Positions 28,509 to 36,325 are shown, numbered from the stretch's first letter. The stretch is 64,000 bases of DNA from Clostridia bacterium (GCA_017396365.1 JAFQMD010000016.1:1-64000); one strand, 5' to 3'. Translations and numbers: made by a program. Notes: a model not told the origin generated them from the sequence alone.

Positions 28509-28757
28509 ATGATAGTAGCGACGATGGATTTTATGGTAAATGCAACCAACGTCTACCGAACGAAAGGCTTTATCGTAAAGCAAGAAATACATATCGTAGC
28601 GGATAGTAGCGGTGCAAGTCAGGAAGTTAGCGACGATACGTATTACAAGCGAACGCCGGAAAGAGAGATTGCATATAAAACCGTTTATGGCAAGCGAAAG
28701 AACAAAAATGGCAAACGCTTACCGTCCACGATGTACACACGCACTTATATTGAATAG
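28509..28757 (+). CDS. Hypothetical protein in mobile region
   Basis: The start at 28509 follows AGGAGGAAGGT; the frame extends 7 codons upstream but that would swallow the ribosome site. The 82-residue product (MIVATMDFMVNATNVYRTKG, then a basic Lys/Arg/Asn-rich tail with YGKRKNKNGKR) is soluble and basic at the C terminus, which may bind nucleic acid. I do not recognise the family. It follows the HTH gene by 17 nt and its stop lies at the left arm of a nested palindromic element. Confidence 0.6.
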   Translation: MIVATMDFMVNATNVYRTKGFIVKQEIHIVADSSGASQEVSDDTYYKRTPEREIAYKTVYGKRKNKNGKRLPSTMYTRTYIE

Positions 28758-28926
28758 CCTTTAAGTCAACTCGTGGCAGATATTGAAAGGCTTATCTACA
28801 TCGCAATACTAGTCTTTTTACGGCTTTTTGCAATTCCGATTACCATCAAGGTAATTCCCTTGCAAAAATCCCGTCTTGCTTGTATCTAATCCTTTCAAAA
28901 AATCAGCCATACGTTGACTTAAAGCC
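28757..28926. repeat. Nested inverted-repeat element (170 bp)
   Basis: Four nested arm pairs are visible. Outer: GCCTTTAAGTCAAC (28757-28770) with GTTGACTTAAAGCC (28913-28926), 13 of 14 matching. Second: TTGAAAGGCTTATCTACA (28783-28800) with TGTATCTAATCCTTTCAA (28881-28898). Inner: TTTTTGCAA with TTGCAAAAA, and ATTACC with GGTAAT around a 5-nt loop. The phrases GGCTTAT and TTGTATCTAA recur in the chromosomal repeats at 35.9, 45.3 and 48.9 kb, so it is a diverged member of the same family. It could be a non-autonomous element or a structured RNA. Confidence 0.7.
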
Positions 28927-29334
28927 AAGAATAAGGTAATAACACTCATTGCGAAGATTTAGACGAAAAGTTTCGTGTCGCAAGCGGTAAAGGTGGCCAC
29001 CTACACAAATTCGCACGGGACGGATTGTTCCAAGAAAGGCAAAGAGTGCTAATTATAAAAAACAACTTAATAGCCGAAAACCGAAAGAAAAACTTTCAAC
29101 AGAACTTGTCTTGTACGATAAATTTGGTTGTTGGGATGAAGGCGAGTACCTAGGGGCAATGAGCGAAGAAACGAAAAAGCGTATGCGGGGAACAACGAGT
29201 TAAAGATAAACGGGATTCAAGGTCAACACGGAAAAGGCTCTATTCGAAAAATTAGCGAGGACTCGCAAGAGCGGTTTAGCGGCGAGCCTCGCTTTCGATA
29301 GGTTTTCGTTCTTGAAGTGTTTGATTAACCGTTT
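28927..29334 (+). other. Gap with coding remnants, no intact gene
   Basis: No frame here has a start and ribosome site. Two overlapping frames look like old coding sequence: one reads DLDEKFRVASGKGGHLHKF then ARDGLFQERQRVLIIKN, another reads KEKLSTELVLYDKFGCWDEG then EYLGAMSEETKKRMRGT before a TAA near 29200. These are probably pieces of one gene separated by a frameshift; the last part vaguely recalls endonuclease-associated helices, but I cannot assign it. Confidence 0.4.
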
Positions 29335-29400
29335 TTAGGCGTGTGCTTGTCGTGGGGCGGCGCAGCCGCCCCACTTGTATCAAGACAAGCACACGCCTAA
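29335..29400. repeat. Long perfect compound hairpin upstream of the integrase operon
   Basis: Outer arms TTAGGCGTGTGCTTGTC (29335-29351) and GACAAGCACACGCCTAA (29384-29400) match over 17 bp. Directly inside, GTGGGGCGGC (29352-29361) and GCCGCCCCAC (29365-29374) match over 10 bp with a GCA loop. The spacer is asymmetric: TTGTATCAA on the right only. The GC-rich core is unlike the surrounding AT-rich DNA. No T-run follows. It could be a processing or origin structure of the mobile element, or a strong transcription barrier protecting int/xis. Confidence 0.75.
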
Positions 29401-29455
29401 CTGTCAAATGCCCATTTTCAAGGGGTAAAAAACATAAAAATTTAGGAGAAAATTT

Positions 29456-29599
29456 ATGGCGAAAAAATATTTAGTTGCGAAAGAAAAAAGTGAAAAATTT
29501 TTCTTTGAAGGGCATATAAGGGTGGGGTATAATAAGAGTATACTCCCCGAATTATGCAGTCTAAAAGAACACATAAAAAATTCAAGGGAGGATATTTAA
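29456..29599 (+). CDS. Small ORF (47 aa) heading the excisionase-integrase operon
   Basis: AGGAGA (29444-29449) lies 6 nt before ATG 29456, and the frame runs 47 codons to TAA 29597-29599, one base before the next ATG. The product is basic and soluble: MAKKYLVAKEKSEKFFFEG, then GYNKSILPELCSLKEHIKNS. I do not recognise it. The tight spacing with the excisionase gene and the good ribosome site argue it is translated, perhaps as an accessory recombination or regulatory peptide; the function is unknown. Confidence 0.55.
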   Translation: MAKKYLVAKEKSEKFFFEGHIRVGYNKSILPELCSLKEHIKNSREDI

Positions 29600-29600
29600 A

Positions 29601-29789
29601 ATGGCAGCAAGAATGAGAACGATTAGAGACGCCTTAAAAGAGATAAAGACTATAGATAAAGATTCTTCCGTTACGTACAACTTCATTAAAAAGGTTTGCG
29701 AACAGGGGAAAATTACGATAGTAAGGCTGAATAAAAAATACTTGCTTAATCTTGACGAACTTTTAAAATTGTTACATATGGAGGTATAA
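29601..29789 (+). CDS. Excisionase-like small wHTH protein
   Basis: The 62-residue protein starts after GGGAGGA. It has a winged-helix excisionase layout: RTIRDALKEIKTIDKD, a recognition helix TYNFIKKVCEQGKIT, then the wing VRLNKKYLLNLDELLKLL. Excisionases bend att DNA and direct the integrase to excise the element. The integrase starts 2 nt after the stop, the usual xis-int arrangement. The same fold is present three times in the protein encoded after the integrase (31212). Confidence 0.8.
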   Translation: MAARMRTIRDALKEIKTIDKDSSVTYNFIKKVCEQGKITIVRLNKKYLLNLDELLKLLHMEV

Positions 29790-29790
29790 A

Positions 29791-31200
29791 TTGGCAACGA
29801 TTAGAAAAATCACGCTTAAATCCGGGGATATTACTTATGAAATTCAAGTAAAAGCGACAGATAAGGGTAGCGGGAAACAAATAACTCGTTCAATGAGATG
29901 GAAACCTGAATCGGGGATGACGCCAAAGAAGGCGGAAAAGGAAGTCGTTCTCGTTGCGGATAGGTTTGAAAAAGAGTTTATTGAAACCCTTTCGTCCTAT
30001 AACAACGGAACAGATCCGTTAAGAATTACGTTTAGGGAAATGGCTGAAAAATGGCTTGCTAAAGTCAAAAGAGAGAACTCGCTTAGTTATTATGCGAAAG
30101 TAGAATATTCACTTGGCTATATTTGTGAGAACATAGGTGGGTATAAACTTAAAGAACTGACTCCCGGCATACTTCAAAACTTTTTTGACACAGTAGACGA
30201 AAGAGAACACAGAATCGTTACTGTAACACCCCTTCCTACGTTTAGAGAAACTTTATTGTCTTACGGCTTTACGTATAAAATTTTACGCTATGAATATAAG
30301 ATTCAAAGCGCAACGTTAGCCTATGCGTTAAATGGCAAAACGGTTAGTGAAGAATGGGCGGTTAAACTTTGTAAGGCAACGAAAATCCCTTTACCTAAAC
30401 TCTTTGATGTAAACGAAGAATTTGTGCCGTATGCGTGGGAAACGAACAACCATATCAAGCGTACTGTTAGGGCTATTCTTTCGCTCGCTAAAAGGAATAG
30501 GTACGTTGTTGAAAACTATGCAAAGGCCGAGTATATAGTATATCCACCAAAACACAAAACTCAAATTCGTTATATGGACGAGGAAACTTCGGGTAAATTT
30601 GTAGATTACCTTATGAGCAAAGCGAGCCTTAGAGATAGAACGGCAATGCTTTTAGCATTACTTACGGGTTTTAGACGTGGGGAGTTAGCAGGGTTAGAGT
30701 GGCGGGATATAGATTTTGAAAAAAATACTATATCGGTCAATCGTTCCGTAGTGTATTTAAGCAAATATGGAACTTTTGAAAAAGAGCCTAAAACGCAAGG
30801 TTCAATTCGTGTTGTAACAGTTCCACAAATTTTGATTGATACGCTTGTTGAATATAAAAAATATTGGACAGACCTTAGAGAGGCGTGTGGAGATTATATG
30901 AAACCGTCCCAAAAACTTTTTACTAAAGAAAACGGTGAAATGATTAACCCCGGTATTTTGCGTGATTGGCTTAAGCGTATTATAAAGAAAATGGATATCG
31001 GCTACTATACTTTGCACAGTTTAAGGCATACGAATATTTCAATTCAACTTGCAGCAGGTGTTCCTCTTGTTACTGTTTCGGTGCGTGCGGGGCATTCCAG
31101 AACAAGTACGACAAGCGATATTTATAGCCATATAATTCAAAGTAGCGATAGGCAGGCTGCCGAGATATTGAATAACATATTTAGCAAAAATATCAATTAG
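29791..31200 (+). CDS. int: Tyrosine recombinase (integrase) with inserted HTH
   Basis: The start is TTG at 29791, set by GGAGG at 29780. The 469-residue protein has an arm-binding-type N-terminal domain (1-70), a SAM-like core-binding domain starting near 78, and a catalytic domain (255-460) with R295 in TGFRRGEL, K334, H409-x-x-R412 in LHSLRH, H435 in AGHS and nucleophile Y445, a complete catalytic set. Residues about 145-208 are an insertion within the core-binding domain that looks like a Cro/cI-type HTH (SATLAYALNGKTVSEEWAVK). It should integrate and excise the surrounding element; the likely target is the tRNA-Arg at 34 kb, which is inference. Confidence 0.92.
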   Translation: MATIRKITLKSGDITYEIQVKATDKGSGKQITRSMRWKPESGMTPKKAEKEVVLVADRFEKEFIETLSSYNNGTDPLRITFREMAEKWLAKVKRENSLSYYAKVEYSLGYICENIGGYKLKELTPGILQNFFDTVDEREHRIVTVTPLPTFRETLLSYGFTYKILRYEYKIQSATLAYALNGKTVSEEWAVKLCKATKIPLPKLFDVNEEFVPYAWETNNHIKRTVRAILSLAKRNRYVVENYAKAEYIVYPPKHKTQIRYMDEETSGKFVDYLMSKASLRDRTAMLLALLTGFRRGELAGLEWRDIDFEKNTISVNRSVVYLSKYGTFEKEPKTQGSIRVVTVPQILIDTLVEYKKYWTDLREACGDYMKPSQKLFTKENGEMINPGILRDWLKRIIKKMDIGYYTLHSLRHTNISIQLAAGVPLVTVSVRAGHSRTSTTSDIYSHIIQSSDRQAAEILNNIFSKNIN

Positions 31201-31211
31201 GAGAAAACGTA

Positions 31212-31841
31212 ATGTATTTACCGAGATTACGTCGAATATCAGACGTCATAAAAGAAATGAAAGAAGCAGATGGGAAAACCGTTATAAGCCGTCATTTTAT
31301 AGAAACGCTCGTCCATACAAACCAAATCACTGCGTTAAAATACGGATGTGCGTGGCTTATAAACCTTGACGAATTGTATTTATATCTTTCTGCGCAAAAA
31401 GATGTTTACGAGGTTATAAATGAAGAGGAAGAACCACCTACACGCATAATGTGGACTACGGGTGAGATTTACAGGTTATTTTTACAAGAAGATTCGGGAA
31501 CGATAGTACGAAAGCCAAATATGCGGCGGTTTGTTAAAGCGAACGGAATACAGTATGGGGTAATGGAAACGGGTAAGTGGTTGATAGACCATAAAGCATT
31601 TATAAAAACTGTCAACCCTAAAAATTTAAAATGTCACGTAGATATGCCTCGTTTGCGTTGGCACGCCGATACGGTAAGGAACTATCAAAAACGACATCCT
31701 AACGTTAAGATAACTATGAATGAAGTTGAACAAGTTCTTCGTTCAGATAAAGTTTTTACAACGTTAAACGGTCATCGTTGGATAATCAATTATGATGAGT
31801 TAGAACTAGAAATATCTAAAGGGAAACACAAATTTATATGA
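31212..31841 (+). CDS. Protein with three tandem excisionase-like domains
   Basis: The 209-residue protein starts 11 nt after the integrase stop with GGAG upstream. It can be divided into three repeats that align with the 62-residue excisionase: residues 1-65 (RRISDVIKEMKEADGKTVI, GCAWLINLDELYLYL), 78-138 (MWTTGEIYRLFLQED, TGKWLIDHKAFIKTV) and 145-204 (MPRLRWHADTVRNYQ, GHRWIINYDELELEI). Each ends with the W-x-I-N/D-x-x-E/A-type wing. A triple array would contact several sites spaced along DNA. It may be an architectural factor for excision or a repressor of the element; neither is shown. Confidence 0.75.
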   Translation: MYLPRLRRISDVIKEMKEADGKTVISRHFIETLVHTNQITALKYGCAWLINLDELYLYLSAQKDVYEVINEEEEPPTRIMWTTGEIYRLFLQEDSGTIVRKPNMRRFVKANGIQYGVMETGKWLIDHKAFIKTVNPKNLKCHVDMPRLRWHADTVRNYQKRHPNVKITMNEVEQVLRSDKVFTTLNGHRWIINYDELELEISKGKHKFI

Positions 31842-31898
31842 AGGCGTAATGGAAAATTCTCGATTGTTTAGTCGGGGGTTTTTCTTATAATTGAGCAA

Positions 31899-31928
31899 AA
31901 CACACCCCTTTTGGGAAAGGGGTGTGTT
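31899..31928. terminator. Stem-loop between integrase operon and Thoeris operon
   Basis: AACACACCCCTTT (31899-31911) and AAAGGGGTGTGTT (31916-31928) pair perfectly over 13 bp with a 4-nt loop, between the convergent integrase operon (+) and defence operon (-). On the + strand an A-run, not a T-run, follows, so efficiency as an intrinsic terminator is uncertain in either direction. Position and stability fit a bidirectional stop. The rest of the 215-nt gap shows nothing else. Confidence 0.55.
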
Positions 31929-32055
31929 AAAAAAACGAAGTTGAACGTTCTATTTTTATAAGTTTATCTTGGTTGTCGGCATTGTTTTTAAAGTTGGGAA
32001 TTATATTTCTGATCATAAGAGGAACGGAAGGTGAAACTAAATATTTCTAACTACT

Positions 32056-32913
32056 TTACATTTTTCTTTCAAAAACAATATCATATAGAAGATCTAATGG
32101 GTGAGTATAAAACAAGCTTTTATATGGAGAACTTGTTAATTTTTCTTTTTTTTCTTGCCATTCTGATAAAGTAGAGGAATCAATTACAGTAAAATCACTT
32201 ATTGGAGTTTTATATGCAATTTTTAAATAATTTGACGATGATTCGAAAATGGAATGACTTAACGACTTGTTTTTTCGATATATAGACCAATTAATTGGAC
32301 GCAACAGTTTAGCATTTTGCACTTCTTGATATATCCAGGGCGAAAGTGTAAAATTGTTATTCTCTTTTAGAACATCGCTAATTGCGGGGAATGATTCATC
32401 TGTATTTAAGAAAAATATTGTTTCCGAATTATTCATTACAGATTGAATTGCTGTAGAAAGCATAGCGTGAACATGACTTGTTGTTAAATTTCTCATGTCA
32501 TAATTATAGGTTTTAGTTTCTTCTTGATAAGAATATCTTTTATCAAGTTTCTTTATCAACGCATCTGCACTGCCCCAGACTACTTCATCTAAAAACACTT
32601 CAAGATCAAATTCTTTCTTTAACCATCCTGCTAAAGCATATGCTAAATCTTCATCGTTGTGTGAGTGAGAAATGAATATATCACTATCTATCGTTTTAAA
32701 CCAAAATTGTGATAATTTATTACCGTCAATAGTTTCATCTGATAATATAAAGTTATCCAAATCTTTTTTTACAACATCACTTAATTTTCGTTTTTGTTGT
32801 TTTCCTATTCCAATATATGTTTCAATATTGGGCAAATCACTTAATTTGATTTTTAGATTAAACGCAGTATACACAGATTGCCTCCCCAAAACAGTACATA
32901 AAATCAATCTCAA
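32056..32913 (-). CDS. thsB: TIR-domain protein, type II Thoeris ThsB-like
   Basis: The 285-residue protein has a TIR domain from about residue 77: SDIFISHSHNDEDLAYALAG, LEVFLDEVVWGSAD, NLTTSHVHAMLSTAIQ, ETIFFLN and SPWIYQEV with the expected catalytic E197. The long insertion with SHVHAMLSTA is typical of TIR proteins of type II Thoeris. In that system the TIR enzyme senses phage infection and makes a histidine-ADP-ribose signal from NAD+ (established for the type; inferred here). The first 75 residues are less conserved. The ATGA overlap with the upstream TM-macro gene shows coupling. It ends near the hairpin at 31.9 kb. Confidence 0.85.
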   Translation of the reverse strand: MRLILCTVLGRQSVYTAFNLKIKLSDLPNIETYIGIGKQQKRKLSDVVKKDLDNFILSDETIDGNKLSQFWFKTIDSDIFISHSHNDEDLAYALAGWLKKEFDLEVFLDEVVWGSADALIKKLDKRYSYQEETKTYNYDMRNLTTSHVHAMLSTAIQSVMNNSETIFFLNTDESFPAISDVLKENNNFTLSPWIYQEVQNAKLLRPINWSIYRKNKSLSHSIFESSSNYLKIAYKTPISDFTVIDSSTLSEWQEKKEKLTSSPYKSLFYTHPLDLLYDIVFERKM

Positions 32914-33791
32914 TACTTCAATATCGAAATGTCGGATTTTTTTTGTTCATACACTACTAAGTGTATAGTACCATGAATTTTAGGTTTATTAATTTTAAAC
33001 ATTGAAATCATAAAATGAATAACATCATCGGTTGGTTTAGTTGGTCGGATAATGTGATCGCCAACAATAGGGCAATAAATATCCACGCATTGCCCATAAG
33101 TATCGTAGTAATCTATAAGATTTTGAATTGCCTTGTAGTAATCAAGTTCCGAACAGTTCGCTTTTAGGTTTTTGTCGTACTCCGCTACTCCCCAGAGATA
33201 AAAAGTTATTCCATTTGTTCCATTTAATTCTGCAATAGTTCCAGGCGTATATCGTTTAGAGTAACCACTTTTCTTTTCTGTTATATCAAGTTTTGTATAA
33301 CTTGCATTCTGGTTGTCAAGTAAAGTTTCTATTGTATGATGTGTATCATTTTCATTTTGTTTAGAAGAAATAAATTTCTTTATCCATTGACCATGTATAC
33401 TTGTTTCAGCAACAAGATTATTATCACAACTTAGGTCAAAACATCTATTCATAGGAATTACAATTATTTTTTTATTTTTATCACAATTATTAAATCCAAG
33501 GTTTATTATATCTCCATATTGTATTAGCAGCCCTTTGTCAATGTCTCCGAAAATAGTTTTTTTAGTTCGAGTAAAAACAATTATAATACTTATAATTAGT
33601 GATACAATTGCAATTGCTATCAATAAAAGCATTGAGTAAGTTATTTTGTTTGAAAGATTTGTAATGCCAAAGTCTTCCCAAGAAATAAAGGATAGAGATA
33701 AACTGATAAAAGCAGAAGATATACTCCAAACTGAAAGAAAATATTTAAAAAGAACTTTGCTATTAACTTTTATACGGTTAATTATTTTCAT
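32910..33791 (-). CDS. thsA: TM-macro effector, type II Thoeris ThsA-like (DUF6430)
   Basis: The 293-residue protein has two membrane helices (about 13-36 and 51-74) and a cytoplasmic macro-like domain from residue 83 (GLLIQYGDIINLGFNNCDKN, KKIIVIPMN, GTIAELNGTNGITFYLWGVA). This TM-TM-macro layout is that of the type II Thoeris effector, where the macro domain binds the nucleotide signal made by the TIR partner and the membrane part harms the infected cell. AGGTGG lies upstream of the ATG. It is the first gene of the operon, driven by a clear sigma-A promoter, and sits between an integrase operon and a tRNA gene, a usual defence-island setting. Confidence 0.82.
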   Translation of the reverse strand: MKIINRIKVNSKVLFKYFLSVWSISSAFISLSLSFISWEDFGITNLSNKITYSMLLLIAIAIVSLIISIIIVFTRTKKTIFGDIDKGLLIQYGDIINLGFNNCDKNKKIIVIPMNRCFDLSCDNNLVAETSIHGQWIKKFISSKQNENDTHHTIETLLDNQNASYTKLDITEKKSGYSKRYTPGTIAELNGTNGITFYLWGVAEYDKNLKANCSELDYYKAIQNLIDYYDTYGQCVDIYCPIVGDHIIRPTKPTDDVIHFMISMFKINKPKIHGTIHLVVYEQKKSDISILKY

Positions 33792-33834
33792 ATCGATGAC
33801 CCACCTAAAAAGATATTAATTAATACTTTAGAAC

Positions 33835-33863
33835 ATTATATCATAAGATTAATCAAAAAACAA
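33835..33863 (-). promoter_or_regulatory. Promoter of the Thoeris operon
   Basis: On the minus strand TTGTTT (33863-33858), a 17-bp spacer and TATAAT (33840-33835) form a sigma-A promoter about 45 nt before the thsA start. A perfect -10 suggests constitutive expression, in keeping with a sensor system activated after translation. No obvious operator is visible. Confidence 0.75.
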
Positions 33864-33910
33864 GAAATACTAATGTTATATGTAACGATACAAATTTTAT
33901 ATAAATAAAA

Positions 33911-33953
33911 AATAGGTTGAACATTTTATCAAACATATAGTGCTCAACCTATT
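33911..33953 (-). terminator. tRNA-Arg terminator
   Basis: On the minus strand AATAGGTTGA (33953-33944) pairs with TCAACCTATT (33920-33911), followed by TTTTTATTTAT. It lies directly after the tRNA-Arg 3' end and before the Thoeris promoter, so the tRNA is terminated separately and does not read into thsA. Confidence 0.75.
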
Positions 33954-33959
33954 AATGAT

Positions 33960-34035
33960 TGGTACGCCTGGCGGGGCTCGAACCCACAACACCGATGTCG
34001 GAGATCGGGATTTTTTCCCGTTAGACTACAGGCGC
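33960..34035 (-). tRNA. tRNA-Arg (anticodon CCG), intact
   Basis: Read on the minus strand, 76 nt fold into a cloverleaf with encoded CCA: acceptor GCGCCUG/CAGGCGU (one G-U), anticodon stem CCGAU/AUCGG, loop CUCCGAC giving anticodon CCG, T stem GUGGG/CCCGC with UUCGAGC. The D stem has a C-A mismatch, shared with the half tRNA at 34.3 kb. It decodes CGG. It has its own terminator, and lies 222 nt from a truncated copy of a tRNA with the same anticodon loop but different stems, suggesting it came with the mobile element. Confidence 0.9.
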
Positions 34036-34104
34036 ATTTATGCAAAATGATGAATTTATTCAAAAAACATAAAAAATAAAAACTCCAAAAATTAAAAATA
34101 AATG

Positions 34105-34234
34105 CAGACAATTTTATACTGTTCCAAGCCTCAAAATTGTCTGTTCGGGTGGGTTTTGGGGTGGGTTTTTATATTATGTATAAAAATACACACAATATAT
34201 TGTGTTTGTGCTTTAAATCAAAACAATATATTGT
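34105..34234. promoter_or_regulatory. Candidate attachment-site region: inverted repeat, G-quadruplex motif, tandem palindromes
   Basis: Between the intact and half tRNAs there is no gene but clear structure. CAGACAATTTT (34105-34115) and AAAATTGTCTG (34133-34143) are inverted repeats. GGGTGGGTTTTGGGGTGGG (34147-34165) is a canonical four-tract G-quadruplex motif in AT-rich DNA. ACACAATATATTGTGT (34190-34205) and ACAATATATTGT (34223-34234) are perfect palindromes whose centres are 31 bp apart, about three helical turns. These look like protein-binding sites near a recombination junction; which protein binds is unknown. Confidence 0.55.
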
Positions 34235-34257
34235 GGAATATTTTAGATTACTATTTA

Positions 34258-34298
34258 CCGTCGGAGGGCTCTGTTTTATCCAGTTAGACTACGGGCGC
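34258..34298 (-). pseudogene. 5' half of a tRNA-Arg(CCG) gene (split tRNA)
   Basis: On the minus strand, starting at 34298, GCGCCCG, UA, GUCUAACUGGAUAAAACA and GAGCC-CUCCGAC-GG correspond to the acceptor 5' strand, D arm, anticodon 5' stem and full anticodon loop (CCG) of a tRNA-Arg. After two bases of the 3' anticodon stem the match stops (GGUAAAUAG). The 3' half is nowhere in the window that I could find. The break just after the anticodon loop is where many tyrosine integrases cross over. Confidence 0.75.
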
Positions 34299-34306
34299 AA
34301 ATTTTT

Positions 34307-34329
34307 TGCGTGCCATATTATGGCACGCA
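34307..34329 (-). terminator. Stem-loop after the DUF1292 gene
   Basis: TGCGTGCCA and TGGCACGCA pair over 9 bp around TATTA. It lies 16 nt after the stop of the minus-strand DUF1292 gene and 9 nt before the half tRNA. No T-run follows on the minus strand, so it may be a processing hairpin or weak terminator. Confidence 0.5.
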
Positions 34330-34344
34330 ATCATCCTTAGTTTC

Positions 34345-34647
34345 TTATTCTGCTTCGTCTAAAAGTCTGTTGTATTCGGTGAATACCGCGTCGATAATAT
34401 CGTCGTCAAGTTCGATATTAAAACTGTCTTCTCCGTCAGCGCCACGCACTACTTCAAAAACGAGCGCTTCGTCTTCGTCCATACCTTCTAAAAGTTCAAC
34501 TGGTTGCAAAATCGCATAGAACTTACCGTTTAAGTTAATTCCTGCAATTTCAACGAATTCAACTTCTTCGCCGTCCGCTGATTTAAGGATAATAATATCG
34601 TCCTCTTCTTCGTCTAACATATCGTTATAGTTGTCGTTAGTTACCAT
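34345..34647 (-). CDS. DUF1292 family protein
   Basis: The 100-residue, very acidic protein has the DUF1292 (YrzB-like) core: DDIIILKSADGEEVEFVEIA, then LNGKFYAILQPVELLEGMDE, then EALVFEV. These are small cytoplasmic proteins common in Firmicutes near genes of RNA metabolism such as yrrK; their function is not known. GGAGG precedes the ATG. The gene is divergent from mnmA with back-to-back promoters, and it should read towards the tRNA-Arg locus. Confidence 0.9.
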   Translation of the reverse strand: MVTNDNYNDMLDEEEDDIIILKSADGEEVEFVEIAGINLNGKFYAILQPVELLEGMDEDEALVFEVVRGADGEDSFNIELDDDIIDAVFTEYNRLLDEAE

Positions 34648-34723
34648 TTTATTTTCCTCCTAATTAAAGCGAGTGGCTAAACTTTGCTAAAACGCCTGCT
34701 AGCGTCGCTCTTTTCTAAGTATT

Positions 34724-34753
34724 AGTATATATTATTTTCGTAGTATTTGTCAA
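34724..34753 (-). promoter_or_regulatory. Promoter of the DUF1292 gene
   Basis: On the minus strand TTGACA (34753-34748), an 18-bp spacer and TATACT (34729-34724) form a good sigma-A promoter. It leaves a leader of about 70 nt before the start codon, with a GCTAGC palindrome inside. Confidence 0.75.
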
Positions 34754-34772
34754 CAAATTTTGTTTTTATTAA

Positions 34773-36031
<1,259 letters not shown>

Positions 36032-36062
36032 TGTTACTCGATAGGGGAACAGAAAAACACGT

Positions 36063-36258
36063 CTGCAACGTCACGTTGCTCTATCCCATCCGTAAAAGTC
36101 TTACGAGCCTTGGCTAACTTGCATCTAACCCTTTAAATACTGCTTGATAAGGGTATGAAAAAAACGGATGCAACGTCACGTTGCTCTATCCTATCCGTCA
36201 ATCCCTTGCGAGCCTCGCCTACCTTGTATCTAACCCTTTAAATATCACTTGATAATCT
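36063..36258. repeat. Intergenic repeat, two tandem units (copies B1, B2)
   Basis: Two units of about 100 bp each contain GCAACGTCACGTTGC (36065-36079 and 36170-36184), CTATCC-ATCCGT, ACGAGCCT or GCGAGCCT, and end with TTG(C/T)ATCTAACCC, TTTAAATA and CTTGATAA. The 15-bp core is a near-perfect palindrome and occurs again at 45488. With copy A they fill the 416-nt gap between mnmA and the membrane protein gene together with the terminator at 36270. Confidence 0.75.
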
Positions 36259-36269
36259 ATTTAACATTA

Positions 36270-36320
36270 AAAAAGGGCGACAGCAATGACTGTATAAGTC
36301 ATTTGTTGTCGCCTTTTAAA
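36270..36320. terminator. Bidirectional terminator
   Basis: AAAAGGGCGACAGCAATGAC (36271-36290) pairs with GTCATTTGTTGTCGCCTTTT (36298-36317) with two wobble or mismatch positions and a 7-nt loop. A/T tracts on both sides let it serve the convergent mnmA (+) and membrane protein (-) genes. Confidence 0.85.
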
Positions 36321-36325
36321 GTTGT

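Noticed and set aside
26780..29400. Left attachment site with the 3' half of tRNA-Arg
   Set aside because: I looked for the T arm (GGGTTCGA or its complement) followed by CGGGCGC and found none, so the left end of the element is not assigned.
34102..34340. Two overlapping frames of 61 and 67 codons
   Set aside because: They run through the G-quadruplex motif, the palindromes and the half tRNA, have no ribosome site and no recognisable protein features.
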